From Pontibacter aquaedesilientis (GTDB taxonomy: Bacteria > Bacteroidota > Bacteroidia > Cytophagales > Hymenobacteraceae), in the NCBI RefSeq assembly GCF_014773225.1, contig NZ_JACXAJ010000002.1, positions 744,001 through 808,000 of the forward strand: a DNA stretch of 64,000 bases, read 5' to 3'. Shown here in pieces: positions 55,343 to 63,333 of this stretch. Position 1 is the stretch's first letter. Each line of letters starts with the position of its first letter. The position numbers and the translations under genes were made by a program. The notes beneath the pieces were generated by a model that saw nothing but the letters and a program-made list of their open reading frames with translations, had not been told where the DNA came from and searched no databases.

Positions 55343-56472
55343 GTACCTTTCGCTATGGCCTGCACGAGGCCGTCAATTTCTTCTTCACTATTATAGGCAT
55401 GCACGATCACGCGAAGCCGCTCAGTGCCGGTAGGCACCGTGGGGGCGAACACGGGACGCACATCAAATCCTGCTTTTTGCAATGCAGCTGCCAGCATCTT
55501 GAGTTGCCGGGGCTGTTGCGGGAAAACAGATAAAATAACACTGTTTTCCGGGGTGCAGCGAATGCCGCTCAGTTTGTTCAGTTTTTGGTACAGTAGGTTC
55601 GCAAGTTGCTGCACGCGCTCACGCGCAGGCGTAAGTTCAGGCAGCAGGGTATACCCACACTTCAATGCCAGCAGCGCATGCGTCGGCAGGCCAGTGGTAT
55701 ATATAAATGCTCTGCTATAGTTAATCAAAAATTCGCGCAGCAGCTGTGGCCCTACCACGGCTGCCCCATGGCTACCCATGGCTTTGCCATACGTGATGAT
55801 CTGCGCAAACACCTGCTTTTCAAGCCCAAGGGCCACGGTCAGTCCTTCGCCTTTTGGGCCGTACAGCCCCACGGCATGGGCCTCGTCCACAATCAAGGCG
55901 GCACCTTGCGCCTCACAGAGTTGTGCCAGTTCCTGTAGCGGAGCTTTATCGCCGTCCATGGAGTAAACAGATTCTACTACCACGTATACCTGTCCGGTGG
56001 CATGCTTGAGTTTTAGCTTCAGATCTTCCACACTGTTGTGCCGGAAACTGAAGCTCTTGGCAAAGCTGAGTCGCAGGCCGTCTTTCATCGAAGCATGGCT
56101 GGACTCATCGTAAAACACGGTGTCGCCGCGCTGCGGCAAAGCGGATAATAAACCCACATTGGCCATGTAGCCGGAGTTAAAAAGTAGTGCCGCTTCTCCA
56201 TGGTGATAAGACGCGATTATACCTTCTAACTCTTCGAAAAGGCCGTGGTTGCCGGATAGCAGCCGGGAGCCAGTCGCTCCCAAAGGCAAATGAGCATAGT
56301 TATCCTCTTCCTTCTGGATGAGTGCCCGGAGCTTTTCGCTCCGAGCAAGGCCGAGGTAATCGTTTGAGCAGAAGTCTATGAGCCCGGCGGTGTTTTTAAG
56401 GGTGCGCAAATTGCCCTGCGCTGCCCGCTCCGCCAACTTCTGCTGTAGTTTATTTATTAGATTGTTAGACAT
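55339..56472 (-). CDS. bioF: 8-amino-7-oxononanoate synthase
   Basis: A 377-residue PLP enzyme of the alpha-oxoamine synthase family that condenses pimeloyl-thioester with alanine. Motifs: FCSNDYLGLA, GATGSRLLSGNHGLFEELE, DESSHASMKDGLRLS, VDEAHAVGLYGPKGEG, and the PLP lysine in IITYGKAMGSHGAAVV. Length is normal. Being the only acyl-accepting step in the cluster, it must receive the pimeloyl unit from enzymes not encoded here, possibly including the ketosynthase at 52013. Confidence 0.96.
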   Translation of the reverse strand: MSNNLINKLQQKLAERAAQGNLRTLKNTAGLIDFCSNDYLGLARSEKLRALIQKEEDNYAHLPLGATGSRLLSGNHGLFEELEGIIASYHHGEAALLFNSGYMANVGLLSALPQRGDTVFYDESSHASMKDGLRLSFAKSFSFRHNSVEDLKLKLKHATGQVYVVVESVYSMDGDKAPLQELAQLCEAQGAALIVDEAHAVGLYGPKGEGLTVALGLEKQVFAQIITYGKAMGSHGAAVVGPQLLREFLINYSRAFIYTTGLPTHALLALKCGYTLLPELTPARERVQQLANLLYQKLNKLSGIRCTPENSVILSVFPQQPRQLKMLAAALQKAGFDVRPVFAPTVPTGTERLRVIVHAYNSEEEIDGLVQAIAKGT

Positions 56473-56480
56473 TAGATGTT

Positions 56481-56536
56481 AGATACTAGACTCAATAATA
56501 AACACTTCTTTTTGGAAAGTCTAAAGTCTAGTATCT
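56481..56536 (-). repeat. Inverted repeat of TCTAA-type words between bioB and bioF
   Basis: AGATACTAGACT (56481-56492) pairs perfectly with AGTCTAGTATCT (56525-56536), and the flanks extend the stem imperfectly with TTAGATGTTAGA words. It could reduce read-through from bioB to bioF. The word type matches 2790-2850 and 11725-11757. Confidence 0.6.
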
Positions 56537-56541
56537 GACAT

Positions 56542-57543
56542 CTAACATCTAGCGTCTACTACTTCTTCCTTAAATGACTTGCGTGGTGTCAGTCCCAGCA
56601 GATCAAACATGGCTTTGTCAGCGTCGAAGTCCGGGTTTGGCGTAGTCAACAGTTTTTCGCCCGTGAAGATGGAGTTAGCGCCGGCCAGGAAGCAAAGTGC
56701 CTGATCGGTCACGCTCATGCGCTCACGGCCTGCCGACAGTCGTACCATCGTTTTCGGCATCAGGATACGGGCTGTTGCGATCATGCGCACCATTTCCCAT
56801 ACCGTTACCAATGGCTGGTTCTCAAGCGGAGTTCCTTTAACCGGCACCAGTGCATTCACCGGCACGGATTCCGGGTGCTGCACCAACGTTGACAAGGTAT
56901 AGAGCATTCCAATGCGGTCTTCATCTGTCTCTCCCAAACCGATAATACCACCTGAGCAAACGGATATACCTGCCTTGCGCACGTTATCAATCGTGTCCAG
57001 ACGGTCGCCGTAGGTACGGGTCGTAATAATATTAGAGTAATTTTCTTCTGAAGTATCGAGGTTGTGGTTATAGGCGTACAGACCAGCTTCTTTCAGCTTT
57101 TCGGCCTGGTACTCGTTCACCATACCCAGGGTACAGCAAACTTCCAGTCCCATGTCGTTCACGCCCTTCACCATGTCGAGCACCTTGTCGAAGTCGCGGT
57201 TGTCGCGCACCTCGCGCCAGGCAGCACCCATGCAAAAGCGGGTGGAACCCCCGTCTTTGGCACGCTGTGCCGCCGTCAGCACCTGGTCCTGGCTCAGCAG
57301 TTTGTGCACATCCACACCCGTGTGGAAGCGTGCCGCTTGCGGACAGTAAGAGCAGTCTTCCGGACAGCCGCCAGTTTTCACTGACAGCAAGGTGCATACC
57401 TGCACCTCGCCAGTCGCCTGGTGTTGCTTGTGCACATTGGCTGCCTCTACGATCAGCTCCAATACTGGCTTATAATAAATCGCCTTTATCTCTTCCAGAC
57501 TCCAATCATTGCGGAGGCCTGCATTTTGTCCGTTTTGCGTCAT
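56542..57543 (-). CDS. bioB: Biotin synthase (radical SAM)
   Basis: A 333-residue radical-SAM enzyme inserting sulfur into dethiobiotin. The 4Fe-4S cysteines are C60, C64 and C67 ([12 protein letters not shown]). Further family marks are [40 protein letters not shown] and RLSAGRERM (2Fe-2S site arginine). Length matches E. coli BioB (346). It is first in the cluster, 69 bp before bioF with a hairpin between, so it may be expressed more strongly than the rest. Confidence 0.98.
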   Translation of the reverse strand: MTQNGQNAGLRNDWSLEEIKAIYYKPVLELIVEAANVHKQHQATGEVQVCTLLSVKTGGCPEDCSYCPQAARFHTGVDVHKLLSQDQVLTAAQRAKDGGSTRFCMGAAWREVRDNRDFDKVLDMVKGVNDMGLEVCCTLGMVNEYQAEKLKEAGLYAYNHNLDTSEENYSNIITTRTYGDRLDTIDNVRKAGISVCSGGIIGLGETDEDRIGMLYTLSTLVQHPESVPVNALVPVKGTPLENQPLVTVWEMVRMIATARILMPKTMVRLSAGRERMSVTDQALCFLAGANSIFTGEKLLTTPNPDFDADKAMFDLLGLTPRKSFKEEVVDARC

Positions 57544-57843
57544 GGTGCTCGTGTTTGGATTACGAAGGTAATTTGAAGATTTAGGAATAAAAAATCAAAC
57601 ATATGGGTATGTTTGGTGGATAACTTGTTAACTAATTCAGCAACTGTACTATTTCTGTGGAAAAAATGGTTTGTTAATTTGTTGGAAATAAAATTTCAGG
57701 GAAGCTCCGTTCGCTTCCTGAATGTAAAAGATGGTAGCCCCAGGATGACACGATGCTGATTTGGGTAAGGGCTGATTGGGTGCAAATTTTCGTACCTTTG
57801 CACTGGCCGGATACTTTGCCAGGCCATTTATAATTGATTTTCT
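57544..57843. other. Divergent promoter region between bioB and the helicase gene
   Basis: TACCTTTG at 57793-57800 fits the -7 consensus for the plus-strand helicase gene. A stem (CAGGGAAGC/GCTTCCTG, around 57697-57720) lies mid-gap. No BirA-type operator with correctly spaced halves was found, though TTGTTAAC occurs once near 57627. No gene. Confidence 0.45.
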
Positions 57844-58986
57844 ATGTCATTCTCTTCGTTGGGCCTTTCTGCGCCGCTGCTCCATGCCATTAAAGATCAA
57901 GGCTATACAGCTCCCTACCCTATACAGCAGGAGGCCATACCTGCGGTTCTCAAAGGCCGGGATATTTTAGGTATAGCTCAAACCGGTTCGGGTAAGACGG
58001 CCAGTTTTGCACTGCCGATCCTGGAAATGTTTCAAAAGAAAGCAGCCGGCCGCAACCGGTATGTGCGCGCGCTGGTGCTGGTGCCTACCCGCGAACTGGC
58101 CGTTCAGATAGAAGAGGTTTTCAAAAACTTCGGGAAAGAACTGGCGCGTCATGTAAAATCCCTGGCGGTATATGGCGGTGTCTCCATCAACCCACAAATG
58201 ATGAAGCTGAGCGGTACCGACGTGCTGGTAGCCACGCCCGGCAGATTGCTGGACCTGATCGAGAGCAAAGCGGTGCAGTTATCAGAAGTAGAGGTGTTGG
58301 TGCTGGATGAGGCGGATAAAATACTGAACCTGGGTTTTCAGGAGGAAGTGAACAAAATACTGGCTCTGCTGCCCAACAGGCGTCAGAACCTGCTCTTCTC
58401 CGCCACACTCAGCGGAGATGTAGACAACCTGATTGCTGAACTGCTCACTGACCCTTTGAAGATCACCATCAAGGAAGAAGCCTCGGTGCCTGATCTGATC
58501 AAACAGGTGGCTTATCAGGTAAGCCCTGAAAAGAAAGGTCCGCTGTTACGCTACATTATCCGGCAAAGCGACATGCAGCAGGTGCTGGTGTTTGTGTCGT
58601 CGAAGCGCACGGCCGACAACGTGGCCGGCAAACTGTACAAGCATGGTATAGACGCAGCCGCGTTTCACGGGGACAAAAGCCAGGGCGGCAGAACGGAAGC
58701 GCTGAAACTGTTTAAGGCGGGCAAACTACGAGTATTGGTGGCCACAGATTTGGCCTCACGCGGTATAGACATTAAGTTCCTACCTTACGTTGTCAATTAC
58801 GAACTGCCGCGCTCTCCCAAAGACTACGTGCACCGCATTGGCCGCACAGGCCGCGCCGAAGCCTCTGGAGAAGCCATCTCGTTGATCACGCCGGAAGATG
58901 CGCACCACTTCAAGATCATCCAGAAAAAAATGGGGAAACGGGTGGAGGTTCTGCCTACTGACGAAATCGACCTACAGGGCCAATAA
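57844..58986 (+). CDS. DEAD-box RNA helicase (RhlE-like)
   Basis: A 380-residue ATP-dependent RNA helicase with all core motifs: Q motif (QGYTAPYPIQQEAI), Walker A AQTGSGKT (45-52), PTRELAVQ, ATPGRLLD, DEAD box (VLDEADKIL), SAT (FSATLSG), ATDLASRGIDI and HRIGRTGR. It ends soon after the helicase core, lacking the basic C-terminal tail of many RhlE proteins. It probably acts in rRNA maturation or RNA decay. It is single-gene, with a perfect hairpin terminator 3 bp downstream. Confidence 0.95.
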   Translation: MSFSSLGLSAPLLHAIKDQGYTAPYPIQQEAIPAVLKGRDILGIAQTGSGKTASFALPILEMFQKKAAGRNRYVRALVLVPTRELAVQIEEVFKNFGKELARHVKSLAVYGGVSINPQMMKLSGTDVLVATPGRLLDLIESKAVQLSEVEVLVLDEADKILNLGFQEEVNKILALLPNRRQNLLFSATLSGDVDNLIAELLTDPLKITIKEEASVPDLIKQVAYQVSPEKKGPLLRYIIRQSDMQQVLVFVSSKRTADNVAGKLYKHGIDAAAFHGDKSQGGRTEALKLFKAGKLRVLVATDLASRGIDIKFLPYVVNYELPRSPKDYVHRIGRTGRAEASGEAISLITPEDAHHFKIIQKKMGKRVEVLPTDEIDLQGQ

Positions 58987-58988
58987 AA

Positions 58989-59024
58989 CCTGCTGGTGCG
59001 GACAGATCTGCCCGCACCAGCAGG
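58989..59024. terminator. Perfect hairpin between helicase and GH13 genes
   Basis: A 13-bp perfect inverted repeat (58989-59001, 59012-59024; arm CCTGCTGGTGCGG) with a 10-nt loop. It has no T-run. It is followed by two direct copies of GCAGGTATAGA (59020-59045). Probably serves both convergent genes. Confidence 0.7.
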
Positions 59025-59054
59025 TATAGAACAAGCAGGTATAGAGACATCCCG

Positions 59055-60722
59055 TTAGCTTTTCTTGAGCAAATGACTAAGGTCCCCAGCACGGAACCAG
59101 CGGTATCCGTAGGCATCCAGGGTGATGTAGTGCTTGCCTTTGTTGTCGGCCTCGCTCTCGTAGTTCACCATCATGTCGATTAGTTTATGCTCCTTTTCCT
59201 GTACTTTGGATCGCTTCTGCTTTAGGTCAATGATCACTTCATGTGCTTTTTCATCAAAATTGTGCAGGATTAGCAGCGAACTTCCCTGCCAGCTGTAGTG
59301 CAGGCAGAGCACCTGAGGTTTGTTTGTTTTCAAAATCTGCCAGTCCCCAAAGCCGATCTCGGTGCACTCTTGCCGTAGGCGTATCAGGGCGGTCATCCAG
59401 TTGAGAAGCGAGTCCGGCTCACGGCGCTGCGTCTCCACATTCACAAGATGATAGGAATAAGGCCCCTTGTCGATGACCGGATGGATCAGTTTGTCGGCTT
59501 TAGAAAAACCTGCCTGGTACTCGTTTGACCATTGCATAGGCGTGCGTACCGCGTCGCGTTCTTCCAGACTTAAGTCATCGCCCATACCTATTTCATCGCC
59601 GTAGCGAATAACAGGTGTGCCCGGCAACGAGAACATCAGGCTATACGCCAGCTCGGTCTGTTGCCGGTTGCCCAGCATGGTGGATAGCCTTCGGCGTATG
59701 CCCCGCTCATAAAGTTGCATGTTCTCCTTAGGGCCAAAACGGGCAAACACTTTCTCGCGTTGCTCATCGGTCAGGCGGCCAAGGTCCAACTCGTCATGGT
59801 TGCGGAGGAAGTGCGCCCACTGCACTGTAGGGATATGCGTGCGGGTTTCTTCCAAAGCCTCCACCAAGGGCTCCAGTTCTCCGGTGGCCAATGCGTAAAA
59901 CAGGTGCTGGTTCACATAAAAGTTGAACATCATCTGAATGCCTTCGCCTTCGTCTCCAAAGTATTTTTTTGTCTCCTCCGGAAGCACATTGGCCTCACCC
60001 AACAGAATGGCGTCGCCGCGGCGCCACTGCAGAAAGCGACGCATCTCCCGCAGGTAGTCAAAATTTTGTTTATGGTTATCGGATCCTGGAACTGGCGATT
60101 CGATGATAAATGGTACCGCGTCCACCCGAAAGCCAGCCACACCCAACTCCAGCCAGAAACCCATGATCCGTTGTATCTCGGCTCTAACCTCGGGGTTATC
60201 CATGTTGAGGTCGGGTTGAAAATCGTAGAAGCGGTGGAAATACCAGGATTTAGCTTTCTTATCGTAGGTCCAGGTAGAATTCTGCACACCAGGAAACACC
60301 ATGCCTTCGTCCCAGTCAGAGGGTTTTTTCTTGGACCAGACATACCAGTCGCGGTGTTTGGCATTCTCGCTGCTGCGGGCGTCCTGAAACCAGGGATGCT
60401 GGTCGGAGGTATGGTTCACCACCAGGTCGATGATGACTTTGATGCCTCGCTTGTTAGCCTGGTGCATAAACTCCACGAAGTTGCCGCTGGAGCCATGTCG
60501 CTGATCCACGCCATAGTAGTCGTAGATGTCGTAGCCGTTGTCTTTGTTTGGGGTGGGTTGGAAAGGGGCCAGCCATACCGTGTCGATGCCCATGGCATTG
60601 AGATAGTCGAGGCGTCGGGCGAGCCCTTCAAAATCGCCTACACCGTCGCCGTTCAGGTCCATGAACGTTTCGAGGTCCAGGCTATACATGATTGCGTTTT
60701 TATACCATAGTTCTTCCAGCAT
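59055..60722 (-). CDS. GH13 alpha-amylase family enzyme, trehalose-synthase-like
   Basis: A 555-residue cytoplasmic GH13 enzyme. Catalytic residues D201 (GVAGFRVDAVPF), E243 (ILLGEANVLPEE) and D310 (HFLRNHDELDLG) are intact. LWYKNAIMYSLDLETFMDLNGDGVGDFEGL and LRNHDELDLGRL resemble maltose alpha-D-glucosyltransferase (TreS). A C-terminal beta domain ends the protein and no maltokinase is fused. Other GH13 activities (oligo-glucosidase) are possible. No other sugar genes are adjacent. Confidence 0.88.
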   Translation of the reverse strand: MLEELWYKNAIMYSLDLETFMDLNGDGVGDFEGLARRLDYLNAMGIDTVWLAPFQPTPNKDNGYDIYDYYGVDQRHGSSGNFVEFMHQANKRGIKVIIDLVVNHTSDQHPWFQDARSSENAKHRDWYVWSKKKPSDWDEGMVFPGVQNSTWTYDKKAKSWYFHRFYDFQPDLNMDNPEVRAEIQRIMGFWLELGVAGFRVDAVPFIIESPVPGSDNHKQNFDYLREMRRFLQWRRGDAILLGEANVLPEETKKYFGDEGEGIQMMFNFYVNQHLFYALATGELEPLVEALEETRTHIPTVQWAHFLRNHDELDLGRLTDEQREKVFARFGPKENMQLYERGIRRRLSTMLGNRQQTELAYSLMFSLPGTPVIRYGDEIGMGDDLSLEERDAVRTPMQWSNEYQAGFSKADKLIHPVIDKGPYSYHLVNVETQRREPDSLLNWMTALIRLRQECTEIGFGDWQILKTNKPQVLCLHYSWQGSSLLILHNFDEKAHEVIIDLKQKRSKVQEKEHKLIDMMVNYESEADNKGKHYITLDAYGYRWFRAGDLSHLLKKS

Positions 60723-60806
60723 AGTGAATCGGGTTGGTTAGAATGCGTGATTCGTCTATACGGGAGTCTATGGGTAAAAGTCGGTGCAGGTAGGGATAGG
60801 GATCGG

Positions 60807-61253
60807 TTAGTGCCTTGCCTGAGTCATCCAGTCTGCGTGGCGCATTTCAAATTTAAGTTCGGAGCCAGCGTGTATACCTGTTTCGCGCCAGCCCTGCCTG
60901 CGGTAAAATTGCTCGGCCCGTGTGCCGGGGTCCGTGCCCAGCCAGATCGTTTCTTTTGTTTGTTGGAAGTACCAGTCGAGCATGAGGCGGTGCAGTTGTT
61001 TGCCTATACCTTGGCCTTCGAATTCTGGCAGCATGAACAAGGCCCATACGTTGCGGTCTTGCAGGTCCACGATCGAAAAACCAACCACCTGGCCGTCTAC
61101 CTCGCATACCCAGCCTTTGCCGCGCTCCGTCAGGTATAGCGCACAAAGTTCGTCTGTAACTTTTGCGGGGTCGGAGAGGATGTTTTCTTTCACAGAGTGG
61201 CGGATGAGCTGGAGTCGGGGTATGTCGGCGGTAGTGGCTTCGCGGAAGAACAT
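60807..61253 (-). CDS. GNAT N-acetyltransferase
   Basis: A 148-residue GNAT-fold protein. Motif A is the acetyl-CoA loop LPEFEGQGIGKQLHRLML. The N-terminal part is FREATTADIPRLQLIRHSV and the C-terminal strand FYRRQGWRETG. Substrate unknown. Its ATG shares one base with the stop of the upstream MORN-repeat gene (TAATG at 61255-61251), so translation is coupled, although the two proteins should work in different compartments. Confidence 0.92.
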   Translation of the reverse strand: MFFREATTADIPRLQLIRHSVKENILSDPAKVTDELCALYLTERGKGWVCEVDGQVVGFSIVDLQDRNVWALFMLPEFEGQGIGKQLHRLMLDWYFQQTKETIWLGTDPGTRAEQFYRRQGWRETGIHAGSELKFEMRHADWMTQARH

Positions 61254-62581
61254 TACTTCTCTTTCTCCTCCACAACCTCACCGTTGCGGTAAAGACGTGT
61301 CTTGTATACCTTGCCTTCCGGGGTTTGGTACTTCCAGGTGCCGGTGGCTTTGTTGTTGCGGTTCTGACCGATTACCTCCACTTTGCCATCTTCGAAAAAC
61401 TGCTTATATGCTCCGAAGCGCAGCCCATCTTTGTAGCTGGTCTCTGACTTCAGCTTGCCGCTTTCATAATACTCCTGGCTGCTGACAATCTTGCCGTTGT
61501 CTTTGTCATATTTATACCTGTCTTTCACCTGGCCGTTTTCATGGTATACCTGTCGCTCGCCCACCAGCTTTCCGGCAACGTAGTTTTCAGATACCTCCAC
61601 CTTTTTTCCCGGACCATCGAAGTAACTTTTCCAGTTGCCAGTGCGCAGTTTGTTCTTGTATTGCTCTTCGGCTTTTATGTTTCCGGATGGGTAATAAAGA
61701 GTGATCTTGCGATCGTCGCCGTTGTTGCTGTACTGTCCTTCTTCCTTTAGTTTGCCGTCTTCGAAATATACCTGCGAAAGCCCTTGTACCTGTCCGTTGC
61801 GGTAAGTGATCATGCTGCGCAGGTTGCCGTTCTCGAAATAAGCCTTAGACGGGCCGTGCATTTTACCTGAGGCAAAACTTCCCTCGGTGCTCAGCTTACC
61901 GCTCCGGTAATAGCTTTTGAAGGAGCCGTTGCGCTGACCCGCCACATTGATCACTTCTGTCTCGAGCTGTCCATTGTCGTAGTAGGTTTTGTAAGAGCCC
62001 TCCAGCATACCGTTGCGATAAGTGGCTTCAGTCTCGAGGTTGCCGTTATCGAAGTAAGTTTTAGCCGGGCCGTTCTGCTGACTGTTCTTGTAAGTGATCT
62101 CCGATTTCAGCTTGCCGTTCGGGTAATACTCCCGCACCAGCCCCTCCGGGAATCCGTTGACAAAAGAGGTTTCCTTGCGCACATTGCCATCGGGGTAGAA
62201 AGTCCTGAACATGTCGCTCTGCTGGTCCTTGACGTAGCTGCCTTCCTGCAGCAAACGACCATCCGGATGGAAAGCACGGAAAGGTCCCTGCTTCTGATCC
62301 TGCACATAAGTTACCTGCATGCGGGGCTGACCATTTTGGTAAAACTCCGTGAACACGCTGTCTTTTTTGCCCTCCACAAACTTGGCAAAAGCCTCCCGTT
62401 CGCCGGTAGGGTAGTAGCGGTTGTAGTAGCCTACAATGGCCGAGTCAGGCGTGATGTAGTATACCTCTTTCACGGTTGTCATGGACTCGTCGTGGTGGGT
62501 TACCACTTTTCGTTGCGCCTGCCCAAAAGCAGTAACACTGAGGAGCAAAACAGCCGGTAAGATGGAAAGTAATTTCGACAT
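61253..62581 (-). CDS. Secreted MORN-repeat (YwqK-like) protein
   Basis: A 442-residue protein with a signal peptide (LLSILPAVLLLSVTAFGQ). The rest is about 15 MORN_2-type repeats of ~23 residues with the pattern Y-x-N/D/S-G-x-L/V-x-x-E-x-x-Y (for example YYPNGKLKSEITYKNSQ, YFDNGNLETEATYRNG, YYDNGQLETEVINVAG). Such proteins form long beta-ribbons. Databases often label them 'toxin-antitoxin system YwqK family antitoxin', which is not supported here given export and size. Function unknown; perhaps an outer-membrane or periplasmic scaffold. Confidence 0.85.
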   Translation of the reverse strand: MSKLLSILPAVLLLSVTAFGQAQRKVVTHHDESMTTVKEVYYITPDSAIVGYYNRYYPTGEREAFAKFVEGKKDSVFTEFYQNGQPRMQVTYVQDQKQGPFRAFHPDGRLLQEGSYVKDQQSDMFRTFYPDGNVRKETSFVNGFPEGLVREYYPNGKLKSEITYKNSQQNGPAKTYFDNGNLETEATYRNGMLEGSYKTYYDNGQLETEVINVAGQRNGSFKSYYRSGKLSTEGSFASGKMHGPSKAYFENGNLRSMITYRNGQVQGLSQVYFEDGKLKEEGQYSNNGDDRKITLYYPSGNIKAEEQYKNKLRTGNWKSYFDGPGKKVEVSENYVAGKLVGERQVYHENGQVKDRYKYDKDNGKIVSSQEYYESGKLKSETSYKDGLRFGAYKQFFEDGKVEVIGQNRNNKATGTWKYQTPEGKVYKTRLYRNGEVVEEKEK

Positions 62582-62616
62582 AGGTAAAATATCTGACTGA
62601 TGAATAGGGTAGGAAG

Positions 62617-63150
62617 CTATACCTTCTTTTTGATGATCTCTTTGGCCACCAACTTGAGGAAAGGGTCTGTGTCTCTTACATAGGGTTTCGCCAGTTCAAT
62701 CGCCTTGGTAGGGTTTACCTGGCTCAAACTCAGCAGGGCACGTCTTTTCACATACTTGTCTTCCTCGCTGTTGATCAGGTGCAGGAGCATTTTCTCGCGG
62801 CCCTCCACTTCTGTATGTGAGAGTAGTTCAGCCATTTGCCACCTGGCCTGTGGCTGGTCTGAGTAAACAGCTTTTCGTACAAAGCGCAGCTTATCATCCA
62901 GTTTCTCCTCCACGCTTTTCAGCAACAAGCCAGCCTCGTTATCAATGGATAGTGCGTATACCAGCAGCTGCGCCAGATCGTGGTTGAATTCCTGGTTTAG
63001 CTGTTCCAGTGCTTCATTGGCCACCTTGTACAGTACTTCCCAGCCGGGGTACTCAACTTCCCACTCGCCTAAGCCTCTTTGCTCATTATAGGTTTCGGGC
63101 GTCATATTGGCCCATTCCCAGAATTTGGCCAGTTCGGTTTCTAGTGACAT
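62617..63150 (-). CDS. HEAT-repeat-like protein
   Basis: A 177-residue cytoplasmic protein, mostly helical. The C-terminal half reads as HEAT-like repeats: RFVRKAVYSDQPQARWQMAELLSHTE, DKYVKRRALLSLSQVNPTKAIELAKPYVRDTDPFLKLVAKEII. The N-terminus (LAKFWEWANMTPETYNEQRGLGEWEVEYPGW) is not recognised. Probably a protein-binding scaffold. It lies 35 bp upstream of the MORN-repeat gene on the same strand, and the HEAT-MORN-GNAT run may be one transcript. Confidence 0.8.
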   Translation of the reverse strand: MSLETELAKFWEWANMTPETYNEQRGLGEWEVEYPGWEVLYKVANEALEQLNQEFNHDLAQLLVYALSIDNEAGLLLKSVEEKLDDKLRFVRKAVYSDQPQARWQMAELLSHTEVEGREKMLLHLINSEEDKYVKRRALLSLSQVNPTKAIELAKPYVRDTDPFLKLVAKEIIKKKV

Positions 63151-63278
63151 AGTGTATTAAAATGCATGAACATCAAAAGTATAGGAATCAGTTTAATGTT
63201 TCGTGTAAGTGCTGTACCATTACTAATTTTGAATAGCTAAATTACTCATGTATCGATGTGCCGCTTATGTATAAAAAA

Positions 63279-63306
63279 GAAGCCTTACGGTATAACGTAA
63301 GGCTTC
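63279..63306 (-). terminator. Hairpin terminator after the thiolase gene
   Basis: An 11-bp stem (63279-63289, 63296-63306; arm GAAGCCTTACG), followed on the minus strand by TTTTTT. It lies 27 bp past the thiolase stop. Confidence 0.92.
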
Positions 63307-63333
63307 CTGCAAAAAATATACCTGTTAGGGTAA

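Noticed and set aside
57600..57660. BirA-type biotin operator upstream of bioB
   Set aside because: TTGTTAAC occurs once, but the second half-site at the required spacing is missing.
59715..60710. A 331-codon plus-strand open frame opposite the GH13 gene
   Set aside because: It lies wholly within the well-supported enzyme gene, has no domain pattern, and its composition is what the complement of a GC-rich gene gives.
61253..62581. Labelling the MORN-repeat protein as a YwqK-type antitoxin
   Set aside because: It has a signal peptide, is 442 aa, and no toxin gene is adjacent; the label comes from database naming of the repeat only.
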